Origin: Euborellia annulipes
Taxonomy: Eukaryota > Arthropoda > Insecta > Dermaptera > Anisolabididae
DNA: 64,000 bases
Direction: 5' to 3'
Assembly (NCBI GenBank): GCA_023213315.1
Contig: JAKCPI010014012.1
Span: 1-64,000, forward strand
A program made the translations under genes and the position numbers. Below the pieces are notes generated by a model that was not told the origin of the DNA, made no database searches, and saw nothing but the letters and a program-made list of their open reading frames with translations. Shown piece by piece: positions 30,871-42,158 of the stretch (position 1 is the first letter of the stretch; every line of letters begins with the position of its first letter).

Positions 30871-31933
30871 GAGAATGTAAAAAAAAAGTGAGATATTTAT
30901 TTGGTTCCCAACGGGGCCGCGACTCAAAAAGTTTAACAAGCACTGAACTAAAGGTCTAAAAAGATGGATTTTATTATTTAATATATTTATGAGATAAGCA
31001 TCTCTTTGATTGAAGACAAAATATTTTGAAATTTTATTTTTTCTCAAAGGATTGAATTTTTTATAGATAAATATGCATTCTTTTATTCTTATAGTTAAAT
31101 AAAGTTTCGAATAAAATATTATAAAAGCATAAAAAGATGAAATCAATCAATTTGTCAATAATTTCAAATGCTGGGAGAGCATCAATTTGTTTTTTCAAAT
31201 TCGATCGGCGCCCAGAGTGCAGCCAGGGAGCCTCGCTTCACTCTCGTCTAGGCTTTTATTCTCGCGCACAATCGCTTTTTAAAAAGTCACTCTATCTCTC
31301 TTATTTCTCGTTGGATTTGTGGCAAAATGCAAAACTGGTCTTTTCAATCAATTATAAAGCTATAGACGTTTTTTTATTTAACTACGACCACATAAAATGG
31401 GGGTTTATTAATTGCCTTTTACATCTTCAAATTTTAACTGCCTCTTTCATTTTCTAATTTATTGTTTTTTAATTAAATAAACACATTTAGGCCTTGATAT
31501 TGATTGAATAACTTAGTAAATAAAATATTCAAACAATATAAATACAAAAACCTTTTATTAAAATGTCTCTTAAAAAGAGAAAATAACTTTTTTTATAATT
31601 TTTAACTCGCTGTTTTCTGACTTTCACTTTATTATTTATCTTTGTGACACACGCTGCTTTTTCAAGGCCATAAAATCTGCTTATCCGACTAATAGGCAAT
31701 ACTAATGCTACTATTAATTTTATCCTATTTATAAGAAGAATGATAAGGATAAAAGGAGATTAAATTAAAAACAAAATTTATTTTAAAGTATTTTTATTTA
31801 TTTATTTATTTTTTTTTAATCAGAAATACATACTAATATATACAGTATATACATTTTCTTATACCAAAAGATTTTTTTATAAACTAAATAATATTAAAAC
31901 TATTGTTATATTCTTGTAGTCTTCTTTAAGAGC
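30871..31933. other. Unassigned spacer upstream of R2 3' end
   Basis: AT-rich with one GC-richer patch at 31200-31275. No gene is supported. AATAAA motifs for R2 (minus strand) lie near 31797-31812. Confidence 0.4.
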
Positions 31934-33058
31934 CTACCAGCCCCTGGGTTGAAAATGTGATTGAGAATGGTGATGGTGGAAATAATTAGAATGTGAATCT
32001 GGTGGAAAATGTGGGTGAGGATGTCCTGGACCCATCATGCCAAATCCTCTTCCATGATGTGGGCCCATCATCCTGGGATCCATATGATTATCATGGGGTG
32101 GTAAATGTGAATTTTGATGGGACGGCAAGTGTGGGTGGGGATGGGTTGAATCCATCATACCAAATCCTCTTCCATGATGTTGACCCATATGATTATCATG
32201 GTGTGGTAGATGTGAATTCGGATAGAGTGAAAAATGAGGATGTGAGTCTGATGGAAAATGGGTGTGAGAATGACTTGGACCCATCATGCCAAATCCTCTT
32301 CCATGATGTTGACCCATCATGGGATCCATATGATTATCATGGGGTGGAAAATGTGAATTTAGATGGGACGGAAAATGAGGGTGGGGATGGGTTGGACCCA
32401 TCATGCCAAATCCTCTTCCATGATGATGTCCCATCATCATCCTGGGATCCATATGATCCATTCTAGGATAATCTTGGGGATGAGTTGATCCCATCATGCC
32501 AAATGCTCTTCCATGATGATGTCCCATCATCATCCTGGGATCCATATGATTATCATGGGATGGAAAATAGTTTAAGCCCATCATGCCAAACCCTCTTCCA
32601 TGATGTGGGCCCATCATCCTGGGGTCCATATGATCCATTCTAGGATTATCATGGGGATGAGTTGACCCCATCATGCCAAATCCTCTTCCATGATGATGTC
32701 CCATCATCCTGGGATCCATATGAGGCATTCCATTATAATATCCCCAGTGATGTGGTCTTGAACAGGATCTTGATCTTGACCTTGATCGGGAGCGTGATCT
32801 TGATTTAGACCTTGATCGGTCTCGTCCCCGATGATGTCTTCCACCACATCTCATGTCTTCATCACCAGAGACGCAATGATGTTGGCTTTTCAAAAGTTGC
32901 AATATCTTCTTAATTTTTTCGAAGGCCTCAGTTTCACCCTCTAGAAACACAACTTCCTCCCCATCGCCGGTCTTCTCCTCTTGAGTGATAATCTCCTTCA
33001 TTTTAGAGATAATCTCTTCTGCTTCTGCTGCTGAGGTGTTTTTCACTTTCATTGGCAT
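31934..33058 (-). CDS. Arg/Ser-, His- and Met-rich protein, family member R2
   Basis: Intronless frame of 374 residues. The start MPMKVKNTS aligns with R1 and R3 and lies just below a TATA/initiator core. The acidic helical N-terminus (AEEIISKMKEIITQEEK, FEKIKKILQLLK), the CVSG and GGRHHRGRDRSR linker and the RS run match R1 closely. The tail is much longer: about seven tandem, variable units around HMDPRMMG, HHGRGFGMMG and THPHPHFPS, ending in GW like R1. The units are encoded by a degenerate minisatellite (about 31990-32730), so tail length probably varies between alleles. His/Met clusters could bind copper or zinc; that is inference. The function is unknown. Confidence 0.75.
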   Translation of the reverse strand: MPMKVKNTSAAEAEEIISKMKEIITQEEKTGDGEEVVFLEGETEAFEKIKKILQLLKSQHHCVSGDEDMRCGGRHHRGRDRSRSKSRSRSRSRSRSRSCSRPHHWGYYNGMPHMDPRMMGHHHGRGFGMMGSTHPHDNPRMDHMDPRMMGPHHGRGFGMMGLNYFPSHDNHMDPRMMMGHHHGRAFGMMGSTHPQDYPRMDHMDPRMMMGHHHGRGFGMMGPTHPHPHFPSHLNSHFPPHDNHMDPMMGQHHGRGFGMMGPSHSHTHFPSDSHPHFSLYPNSHLPHHDNHMGQHHGRGFGMMDSTHPHPHLPSHQNSHLPPHDNHMDPRMMGPHHGRGFGMMGPGHPHPHFPPDSHSNYFHHHHSQSHFQPRGW

Positions 33059-33091
33059 TTCCAACTGTGAATGTTCACCAAAATTCACCGC

Positions 33092-33193
33092 CTTTTATAG
33101 TGGAAAATTCACAATTTCATCATGTTGTGATATATTGCTCAACATTTCACCGATTATTTCTAGAGAAAATTCACAATTGCATCATTTTGTGAA
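33092..33193 (-). promoter_or_regulatory. Core promoter and repeated boxes of R2
   Basis: TATAAAAG (minus strand, 33099-33092), initiator-like TTCACAGTT before the ATG, and two diverged boxes of the TTCACAACATGATG type (33131-33118 and 33193-33180). Identity with the R1 upstream region is high over at least 100 bp. Confidence 0.7.
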
Positions 33194-33430
33194 ATATTTC
33201 TTAAGATTTCACAGTTTTATATCTTATCATTTCAAATTATGATAAAGCATATTAGTTTTTTTTTTTTTATAACATTCTGATTAGCGAATAATTTTTTTAT
33301 TTCTATCAAATGTATATTTAATTATAGGATATATTTAATTATTTAAAAAATATATTTAAATAAAAAAATTATTATTATAATTATGATTATATTATATTTT
33401 ACCCAACTTTTTTATATCCATAGAATTGCC

Positions 33431-33615
33431 CAGGGCCAGAACTACGAGTTTTTTTTAGGAGGGGCAAAATTTAATTTGCCGCCCAATCCTTAAAATTTTC
33501 TATATAAAATTCATATCATTTTATCTTTTTTTTAGTAAATCTTTCTTTAATTGCCGCCCCCTGATATTTGCCGCCCGGGGCACATGCACTTACTGCCCCC
33601 CTAGATCCGGCCCTG
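33431..33615. mobile_element. hAT-type MITE, 185 bp
   Basis: Termini CAGGGCCAGAACTA and TAGATCCGGCCCTG with an 8-bp duplication GAATTGCC (33423-33430 and 33616-33623). Confidence 0.88.
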
Positions 33616-33756
33616 GAATTGCCATCTCATCCCTTCCATGGGCCAGGCACAAATTTTTTATTTGAATTGATCTGTAAGGTCCAAGAATCTATGCATCTAT
33701 CTAACAAGAACATTTCTCTTATATATTTATTTTTATTTTCACTATTAATTGAGTAC

Positions 33757-33930
33757 AGTGGGTGTGGCGCTCACTGTACACACCAAGGGTCGCGAGTTCG
33801 CATCCCGACCCAGGCGACAAAATGTATTTCAATTGAATTGGGTACCAATCAATTGAAATAAATAGGGACTGGGTCTAAATGGCCTCCGATGCCGAAAATG
33901 ACCTTAAGCGAATTAAAAAAAAAATTCTTA
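33757..33930 (+). repeat. SINE family 1, variant copy
   Basis: A degenerate tRNA-like head with B box GAGTTCGCATCCC, then TTTCAATTGAATTGG..., GGTCTAAATGGCCT and GATGCCGAAAA, and an A-rich tail. Confidence 0.7.
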
Positions 33931-34127
33931 GGAGTCTTATCAGGACCACTTTGCGGGGTCCCTGGACTGGATTATTTTATTTATTATTTATTTATTTAAA
34001 AGGACGTTGGCATAACACCACATCTATTTTTGCCACTGATAAGATAAAAGTTTAACTTTTAAATCCTAGTTCCCCCCCCCCACCTCTGAGGAAAATTTTT
34101 GTGGAAATATTTATGTATATAATTTCT

Positions 34128-34352
34128 TTTAGCGTGCTGGCCTTTTATACCAAGGGTCGCGGGTTCGGATCCCAGGGAATCCCAAATAATACCAAATAAA
34201 TCAAAATGCCTGGACCCCCAATAAATATATATTAATAAATTACGAGAATCGTTTAAGTCTTAAATGGGCTAAATTGCCAAAAAAAAGACTGTGTATATGG
34301 GTTGTGAATGCTAGCATGAGTGAGAAGTGTTTTTTTTTTTTCTTTTTTTAAT
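34128..34352 (+). repeat. SINE family 1 copy
   Basis: Starts TTAGCGTGCTGGCC, with B box GCGGGTTCGGATCCC, then ATGCCTGGACCCCCA and AAATTGCC. The A-box end is truncated. Confidence 0.75.
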
Positions 34353-34680
34353 AAAAAGTCAGTATCAAAAATCAGTAATTTCTTATTTAGGGTTGACTTC
34401 AGAGAGAAAGAATTCATGAAAATAATTTTTTTTTATTAGGAATTTTGAGTTCTCGCATAAAGGACCGGGCCCTCTCAGAAAAAAAAAAATATTTTTTTAT
34501 TGTGTCATTTAATCAAAAGACTCAAAAACCCCAAGATGCTCCTCAGAGGGCCTTGACCCAGGGGATTTATTTCTAATTTCCCCGACCCTGAACGTCTTTT
34601 GGAGTCAAAAAAATTTTTATGGTACTTTTGGGACCCCCCCCCCCCTCTAAATATTGCTTTTCTCCAAAAACCCAGAAATA
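34353..34680. other. Unassigned spacer
   Basis: No element recognised. CCCCAAGATGC and C-tract stretches suggest decayed repeat. Confidence 0.35.
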
Positions 34681-34822
34681 TTGTGAAATTATCATTTTCA
34701 ATTAGAGTGTAATATTTATTAAATATTGCATCATATTTTGTTAATAATGCAATATTACATCACATTGTGTAATTGTGAACATGTTAGTATAAAAGACGGT
34801 GAATTTTAGTGAATATTCACAG
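34681..34822 (+). promoter_or_regulatory. Core promoter of R3
   Basis: TATAAAAG at 34788-34795 and TTCACAGTT at 34816-34824, the TCA adenine being 31 bp from the TATA start, an ideal TATA-to-initiator distance. Upstream, diverged TTGTGAA and GCATCAT motifs recall the R1/R2 boxes. The segment from TATA to ATG is nearly identical in all three genes. Confidence 0.7.
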
Positions 34823-34829
34823 TTGAAAA

Positions 34830-35249
34830 ATGACTCCGAAAGTGCATAAGGTATCAGCTACTGAGGCTGCGCAAGAGATCCTCTCCAAATTGAAGAAGAT
34901 TATCACTCAAGAGGAGAAGACTGACGAAGAGGCCCAAGAAAATGAGAACCAAGCTCTTGAAAAACTTAAAAAAGTTTTAACTCTTTTGAAAAATAATCGC
35001 CAGGGTTCGTTTTCTTGTGATGAGGTGAGATATAAGAAATCGAAGAGAAGATCAAGAAGAGATAGAGGAAGGGATCGTTCAAGGACAAGGTCAAGAACCC
35101 GTTCAAGGACAAGGTCAAGGACCCGTTCAAGATCAAGGTCAAGGTCCCGTTCAAGATCAAGATCTCATCCCCGGGAATATTCTAGGGGGAGACATCCCAC
35201 GATGAGGCCATCTACCCTTTATCCTCAATATTCGCCCCACTCAATCTGA
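34830..35249 (+). CDS. Arg/Ser-rich protein, family member R3 (short form)
   Basis: Intronless frame of 139 residues starting MTPKVHKVSATEAAQ. Residues 1-55 repeat the acidic helical module of R1/R2 (EILSKLKKIITQEEK, ALEKLKKVLTLLKNN). A basic linker (YKKSKRRSRRDRGRDRSR) leads into a long RT/RS dipeptide run at about residues 85-112. The His/Met tail of R1 and R2 is missing; the end is a short Tyr/Pro/His stretch. The gene diverges from R2 (starts 1.8 kb apart, heads facing). AATAAA at 35266 follows the stop closely. The protein is unlike a classic SR splicing factor because no RNA-recognition domain is present. The function is unknown. Confidence 0.75.
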   Translation: MTPKVHKVSATEAAQEILSKLKKIITQEEKTDEEAQENENQALEKLKKVLTLLKNNRQGSFSCDEVRYKKSKRRSRRDRGRDRSRTRSRTRSRTRSRTRSRSRSRSRSRSRSHPREYSRGRHPTMRPSTLYPQYSPHSI

Positions 35250-35265
35250 ACAGGTTGGTAGGTAA

Positions 35266-35271
35266 AATAAA
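35266..35271 (+). terminator. Poly(A) signal of R3
   Basis: AATAAA 17 bp after the R3 stop codon, the only one close by. Confidence 0.55.
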
Positions 35272-35524
35272 AATATTTACCAGCATGTTCCTTCTTGCAC
35301 ATCATATTTTAGCAAAAAATGTATTTCACTGTTAATCTTTAGAACGCCCTGACATAACTGAAAAAAATTGATCTGACAAATTCCCTGAGAAAAATCTAAA
35401 ATTATTATTAACAATGTCCAATTGTCTGAAAACGTGTGCATGCTCAGAACATTATTTAAAAAACGTTTGAGTCTGTTTCTTATCCCCAGTTTTATTATTA
35501 ATATTATTATTATTAGTTTCGTGA

Positions 35525-35716
35525 GCCCTCGGGCCTTAGTGTAGTGGTTAGCGTGCTGGCCATTTGTATGGCCAAGGGTAGCGGGTTCGGATCTCGTCTC
35601 ATGCGGGAATTTATTTTAATTGAATTGGCTACCAATCCAATTGAAATAAATAGAGGCGGGGTCTAAATGGCCTTCGATCCCAAAAAAGACCATAAATGAA
35701 AAAAAAAAAAAAAATT
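35525..35716 (+). repeat. SINE family 1 copy
   Basis: Head TTAGTGTAGTGGTTAGCGTG (A box) and GCGGGTTCGGATCTC (B box), body GGTCTAAATGGCCTTCGAT, A tail. Imperfect flanking duplications of the ATTATTA..AGTTTC type. Confidence 0.85.
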
Positions 35717-36060
35717 ATTATTAATAGTTTCTTAGTTAAACGAATTGAATGATATTGGTAGTAAAAAAAAAATCAAATATATGTATTTTTATTAATTGAA
35801 ATAAAATATTTTTATAAATAATATTTTTTGTATTATTTATATGAAAACCTTTTATTCTTTTTCCATTTTTCCTAAATATACCTATAAATTTAAGTTATTA
35901 TTCACGGGCAGATCCCAATTTATAAAGTATATACAAAAAAATTAAGTTAGAATTTTGGTTACAAAAAAAATTATCTAGAACAAAAAAAATAAGAGGAAGT
36001 AAAAATTAGATATGACAGATTCGCTCCTTTTTCTCCCAAGCTCTCTCACTCCAACTTGAT
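35717..36060. other. Unassigned AT-rich spacer
   Basis: No feature recognised. Confidence 0.35.
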
Positions 36061-36226
36061 ACTCTTCCATCCCCCTTTTCCTCCATGTCGCAAAAACCAC
36101 TTTTTTGGATTCAGGGGACCTCAAAACGTGTATATCCCTCAAAAATCTCCTCATCGAATTTTTGACATGAATCCAATACTTTCTCTCTCTATATATTAAC
36201 ATATGTAGAGGTAAGAGAAAGAAAAA
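36061..36226 (+). repeat. Repeat A 3' part with terminal hairpin
   Basis: Runs from the CATGTCGCAAAAACCAC block through GGATTCAGGGGACCTC to the terminal hairpin (CTCTCTATATATTAACATAT) and GGTAAGAGAAAG. Confidence 0.8.
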
Positions 36227-37380
36227 ATGAATTTTTTTTTTAATTTTTATTCTCCACTGCTTTTTGTCTATGAAATTCGGAGCTTATTAAAAAAAATCCC
36301 ATAAAATTTGGAGCCGTAGTTTGCGAGTTCTAGGCAATTTAAGATGTCGAATTTTTAATTTTTATAACGTATTTTAATTAGGGCTTAAGAAACGACGAGC
36401 GGAGGGGAAGTGGCGCCTGCACCCCCCTCCAGTGATTGTCGAGATGCTGCTATTCTTGGAAATAACAAATAAACCAATTAAATTTCATTTCTAATAGGAT
36501 AGAAAGAGGAGGGGGGTCTAAATGTTGAATAGTTACTCAACCAAGGGGGGGGGGGATAACCGAGCCGAATATTTTAAATAAGATGGATTTGAAGAAAATG
36601 ATGAGTTTTGGTTGATTAATTCAAAAATCCAGTTGTTATAAAATTCTATAAGGATATTGTTGTGGGAAATATATGGGAATAGAATCAATAAGAATCAATT
36701 TCATTCCTTTGAGAAATAATAAATATTTCTTTCCTTTCTTCAATCACCTCAGATTTTTTTTTATTTAAATTGAATATATATATAAATTTGCTGCTGTCGG
36801 AGAGTTCGTTAATTTTCATTGAAATTATTTATTTGGTGGGATAAAGAAAAAGAATTTATTTTTTTTAATGAAATGATTTTTCAAATATTTGTATTATAAT
36901 TTTATTATTGATAATAATATTTTTAAAATTTTAAAAAATTTTATATAAATATAATATATTAAGGAAATAATAAATAATAATATATTATATATATTATTTT
37001 TATATAATCAATATTGTTTTAAATATGATAATATGAGATAATATTAAAAAATTATTTTAATAATGATTTGAGAAGAATTATAAAGGATTTGGTGGAGGTT
37101 ATAATTTTGAGAAGTGGGGGTGTTGGATGGAATCTACCTTAAGAAATTTTAATATCTCCATCGCAAATCTATCGTCTAAATCAAGAAGTCATTCACTAGG
37201 CCCAGAGAGAAGAATCTTGTTTGTTGTTAAGTTACAACAAATAATGCTTTCTCTTGGATGGGAGAGACAAATAACGACTATTAATTATTCTCTTTTCAAT
37301 ATTCTCTCGATTTTAAAAAATAATTTTTTTTCTCTCCTAGAATGCACAGGCCGCAACTCTATTTTTACTTTCTCTTCCCT
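36227..37380 (-). repeat. Inverted repeat-C segments around an AT-rich core
   Basis: 36240-36480 and 37130-37380 are reverse copies of parts of 29935-30510. The centre (36500-37120) is AT-rich and unassigned. No gene is supported. Confidence 0.6.
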
Positions 37381-37389
37381 CTATATATG

Positions 37390-37632
37390 CAAGGGCGGTC
37401 CTAGCCTTACATTTTGGGGGGGTCACTGTTTTTTTTTTTTTTTTTTTATAGTATAAATAAATGGGCCTGGACCCCAATAAATATATATTAATCAAATATA
37501 AGTATCGTTTAAGTCTTAAATGGCCTAAGTTGCCGAAAAGATTGTGTGAATGGGAAAAAAGTGTGTGTTAAAAAAAAAAAAGATTTGGGGGGGGGTCACG
37601 ACCCCCTTGACCCCCTTCTGGGACCGCCCTTG
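37390..37632 (+). mobile_element. hAT-type MITE containing a SINE 3' half
   Basis: Termini CAAGGGCGGTCC and GGACCGCCCTTG with an 8-bp duplication TATATATG (37382-37389 and 37633-37640). The interior 37455-37575 matches the 3' half of SINE family 1 (CCTGGACCCCAATA, GGCCTAAGTTGCCGAAAA). It is inserted in a repeat-A terminal hairpin. Confidence 0.88.
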
Positions 37633-37975
37633 TATATATGTTAATATATATAGAGGGAAAGTATTGCGATCATGTCAAAAATTTGATGTCGAGATTTTGA
37701 CGAATCTTCACGTTTTGAGGTCCTCTGAATCCAAAAAAGTGGTTTTCGCGGCATGTTCTGTGCTTGTCGGTCTGTGTTCAATTTTAAGCATAAAGGAATT
37801 GAGCTAGGAGGCCGAAATTTTATATTTAAGTTGGACATCCCCCCGGAGAGTGAAAATAATCTTTTAAATAAAAGCGGCCAAAAAGTACTAGTACTTTTCT
37901 GATGTAGTTTTTCAGTTTTTTTCGATTTTCTCAAAATCCGCTCTAACAATTTTGATTAAAATTCAAAAATCTCCA
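37633..37975 (-). repeat. Repeat A copy, reverse
   Basis: Reverse of the 3' half of repeat A: hairpin, GTCGAGATTTTGACG, the GTGGTTTTCGCGGCATG block, GGAATTGAGCTAGGAGG, AAAGTACTAGTACTTT. Confidence 0.85.
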
Positions 37976-38129
37976 AAACGACACGATTTGAATTTCCCCA
38001 CAGCTTTAATTTCCCCGGAGGACGTGTGGCAGCGCTTGCTATCTAACTAGAATTTGCTTACTTTCGTTTATTCATTCTCAATTTGTTTTCTTTAATTATT
38101 TTGATTTTATTTTATAAAATTAATTAACA

Positions 38130-41100
38130 ATGTCACTTATTAAAGGAGACTTTTCTTCGGACCAAGAGGATATTTGCGCCAAATCACCAGTTGATATTAA
38201 ATACCCAATCCACATAGGTAATTAATAAGTTTTTCTAATTTGACATTTAATAAAATTTAATATTTATTAAATTAAATTATTCTTTATTTATGTTTAAATT
38301 AAGAAGGTTGAATACCTCTTGAATTATCTATTTAAAACTTGACCTATTTAAATTTCAATAACAAAGGTTTACAATATATATATATATATTGAATAATTAA
38401 TAATTCAGAATTATTATATTTAGAATACTTTTCTACTTTGAACGGCATTATTATTTTGGAAATATTTTCATTAACAATCATCTAATTTCAGATTCATAGA
38501 GAAGAAAAGTCAAATTTTGTGTTTAGGATTAAAGGGGAAGGATTATCATTTGATGCTCAATTTTAACATTAGTTTTACTAGTTTATCTTTGTTTTCACCA
38601 AGTTCAGACTGTAAAGATTTGTTTCTGAACAAACTGTATACATTGCTCCGTGTTTAGTGTTTCAGAGTCAATCATGTCAAGCGTAACTAGAGAAAAAAAT
38701 AAATTTTGGTTTTTTTGCAGGAATTTGTTCTGCCAATTTATTTATACTAAGTTTACTTCACGACCAATGAAGAAAAGAATCGGAGAATACGGAATACTTT
38801 TGGAAGATATCAATTATGCTCTTATAAACTTTTTATAGGCCTAAAATTTGAAGACGGAATAGGATTTAAAATTTTTACAAGATATCGCCAAGTGAAGCTT
38901 TATTATTTGGAGGAAAAATTATATACTTAGACTATCAATGCAACCAGAGCCGTAACTACATTGATTGGCGCCCCCCGCCCCCGCAAGTACAAGTATATCG
39001 CCCCCTCCCCGCCCCCCCCCCAAAAATAAAAAAATAGAATTCCAAAGATTGAAAATTTAAATTTATTTTAATATTTTACACGATTTTTGCATTCAGGGGT
39101 GCTAAAAAATTTTTTACGGGGTCCAAAGTTAAATAAAACTGAAAAAATCCTATTTTTCTGAACTTTTACCTGCGTTTTGCACCACTAAATCATCACAGAT
39201 TGTACTGAAACTGGAATATTTCTATGTATTTTAACTATCTGCACATTTCTAAGGGGCGACGCCTAAAAAAATCTTGAAAATTCAAAATTAGAACCACTTT
39301 AGAGAAAATTTTCTATTAAAATTTATTTTTCTATATATATATATATATATTTATATATTTATATATATATATATATATATTGTTGGAGCAAAACTGATGG
39401 CATTTTTTGAATCAGCGCTACATATATACTCAAGAATACAATTAATACACCAGAGAAAAATTCTCTGTTGAACAGTGTTATTTACGAAACAGTTTTATTA
39501 AGATAAGGAATTGTAAAATTTTTTTTGATAATGTATTGTCTACATTTTATTTTTTAAATTCTTTTGTATATTTTTTTATGCGCCAGGGACTCTGCGACCC
39601 CCGCATTGCTGGGTCTGCGGGGGTGTTATTTACGCCCCTGAATACATCTAGCTTATTGCCACACTTAAATTTATACCTGCCGGTGCCGGACTTGTGCCAA
39701 AATTTTCTATTTAAATCGAAGGCATGTTTGACAACATTTCTGAAATAATACATAAACAAATGTTTACAGTCTAGACTGGACTTAACTTTCGCCGATTTTA
39801 TCATTTATTTTAGGTTTTGTTAACTTAGAATTATATATACAGTTTTTATTCAAATTAAATAGACTTTGCAGCTTCTTTGTTAATTTAAAATAAAAACGTT
39901 TTTTATAATTTTATGGCCGAACATCCGTCCTAGAAGAAGAATCTGCAAAGTCAATTTAATTTATATATATATATATATATATTTGTGAAATGATAAAGTG
40001 GCTATTCTACTCAAACACTAGATGGAGTGGCCAGGAAATTAGTCCAACAGTTTTGGAAACAGTTTTTGCTTTAATTGAAATACAGAGAACTAAAATGAAA
40101 GATTATTATTATTGGAATTTTCTATTAATAGACGAACTTTTTAACGGTTCTTAAATAAAAGATCCAAAACGTTTCCAGAGTAATAAAACTTCAGAGCCAT
40201 TTTTTTGGCCGTCCCTGTCTACTTTTTGCAATTAATATACATGACCGCATTCTGTTCTATAAACCTTATTTATATTATTTTCTGTTAAATATCTTCATTA
40301 ATTTTTATTTTTTATTTTAGGGCCAGTTTTCGCATGTTTCTATTGCAAAACTAATTTTATTAATTTATTTTTCCTTCAAAAACATTCCTTGAAATGCATA
40401 GCAGCAAATATTCATGTATTGGACGAAAGTATATTTGAATTCATCAAACAAAGAGGTAATTATATGTTTCAGGGATTTAGTTAACTTCACGACGCAAGGT
40501 CCTAATAAAATTTCTAAATAAATTTTGTATATATAAAGATTCTAATAAATTATTTCACCTGTTTTTCTCAAACTATATCACTTGTGAACTGAAATTTAGT
40601 TTACCAGGATGTATAAATAAAGTGATGATATTTAAACAAATTTTTATTTTCTTGCATTTAGAAAAATGTAGGAAAAAAAATGACTGGACCTCGAGTGCCG
40701 TAGTGAAGTTAATTTTGGGAACATTTTACCTATTTTTTTAAAATGTCTAATAAAACAATTTTTATATTTTTTTAGATCAAATGTTGAGGAAAAAAGCAAA
40801 AAATAAAACGTCATATAAGAATAAAATAAAAATTACACCAAGAATTGATAATTCAAACCTAATCCCATATTCTAAAAAAACTTATATTTGCGAAATTTGT
40901 TCGAAACAATATTATCAAAAGAATGATCTGACCCGACATCAACGAACACACACTGGCGAGAAACCTTTTAAATGCATTGTTTGTCAAAAGGAATTTTCTC
41001 AAAAGTCTCATCTTTTACAACATCATAGAAAACATTCAGGAGAGAAACCATTTAAATGTGAAGTTTGTATGAAACAATTCTCACGAAAATCTCATCTCAA

Positions 41101-41536
41101 AGAACATAGTTTAGTACATTCTGGTGAAAAATCATTTCAATGTCATATTTGTACAAAACAGTTTTCTTTAAAATCTCATCTCACCCGACATATCCGGACG
41201 CATTCAGGCGAGAAACCTTTTGATTGTCATATCTGTCAAAAACAATTCTCTCGAACATCTCATCTTAAGGATCATCTTCGAACACATTCAGGCGAGAAAC
41301 CTTTTAAATGTGAGGTTTGTAACAACCTATTTACTGCCAAACATAGTCTTATAAAACATCTTCAAAGGCACAAAGATGCTAAAGCTGTGTCAAGTTCTGA
41401 AGCAGATCTGTCAAAGCCAGTTGCCTTCGCTGTTAATAAAGACGCACAATCACCTCCATATTCTAGATTACTTGAAGAATCTGACCAACCAATGCCGGTT
41501 GTTGTGACTTTGTGCGAAGGTAATGAGATTTTGTAA
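38130..41536 (+). CDS. C2H2 zinc-finger protein ZF-A
   Basis: Three exons, 38130-38217, 40321-40455 and 40776-41536, both introns in phase 1, encode 327 residues. Exon 1 gives a short N-terminus ending YPIHI. Exon 2 gives a C2HC finger (CFYCK...FLQKHSLKC, residues 35-55). Exon 3 gives six C2H2 fingers (about residues 113-273) with TGEKP or SGEKP linkers. Finger cores include KSHLTRH and RTSHLKDH. The tail is acidic and low in order. Such arrays bind DNA, so a nuclear transcription factor is likely; the targets are unknown. It is the first of three tandem paralogues in the same orientation with identical exon structure. Intron 1 contains repeat B. Confidence 0.9.
39050..39480 (-). repeat. Repeat B copy in ZF-A intron 1
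   Basis: Reverse copy with the marker GTTTTGCACCACTAAATCAT, and an internal (TA)n stretch at 39340-39380. Confidence 0.65.
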
Positions 41537-42158
41537 TTTACTAAACGGACCTAAAGATAGAAAAAAAATATGTTATTTGTAAGGGATATTTTATAGATTT
41601 TAAAAAACGCAAAAACCATCTACTACCTACTTTTTTTCAAAGAATTGATGATTATATGTTTAGGTCAGAAATTTATTTCGTATATAATAATTTATTACAA
41701 GTTCGGAAAGAGCAAGTACAGGAGCAGTAAAGAAAACAAAGCCTTTGTATGCCAATGCCGAAGGGTACGATAAAATTTATTAGTCCTTACTAAAAAAATT
41801 TAATATACATCAATAATCCGAAAAATTCAATTAAATTCTTACTTGGCCTATATTTATTTTAGGCACAAAGTTATCATTGTTTGATGCACTATTTAAATAT
41901 GTATATTTTATTTTTGTCGTAAGGACGGAGACAAATAAATTTTGTCCGAAACGTCTCCTTCAGCATTTGGCATACAAAGGCTTTGTTTTCTTTGCTGCAC
42001 CTGGATTTGTTCTTTCCCAACTTATAACATCAAAACAGCAACTTCTTTACTGATAATAATTTATTAATTAGCCACATTTTCTAAATTTTTTTTTATATAA
42101 ATACAGTATATATTTTTGAAGGTTATTTGGAAATTTTTCTGCTATAAATATATATATA
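41537..42158. repeat. Spacer after ZF-A with a foldback repeat (41698-42035)
   Basis: 41698-42035 is a diverged inverted pair sharing GAAAGAGCAAGTACAGG and GTCCGAAACGTCTCC blocks with the insertion at 18389. The remainder is AT-rich. Confidence 0.6.

Noticed and set aside
31993..32466. 157-codon plus-strand frame opposite R2
   Set aside because: It is the antisense shadow of the R2 tail minisatellite. The minus frame has the promoter, the longer frame and paralogues.
38942..39665. hAT-type element from CAGAGCCGTAACTA to TTTACGCCCCTG
   Set aside because: The two ends do not match each other and there are no equal flanks; probably remnants of two different elements.
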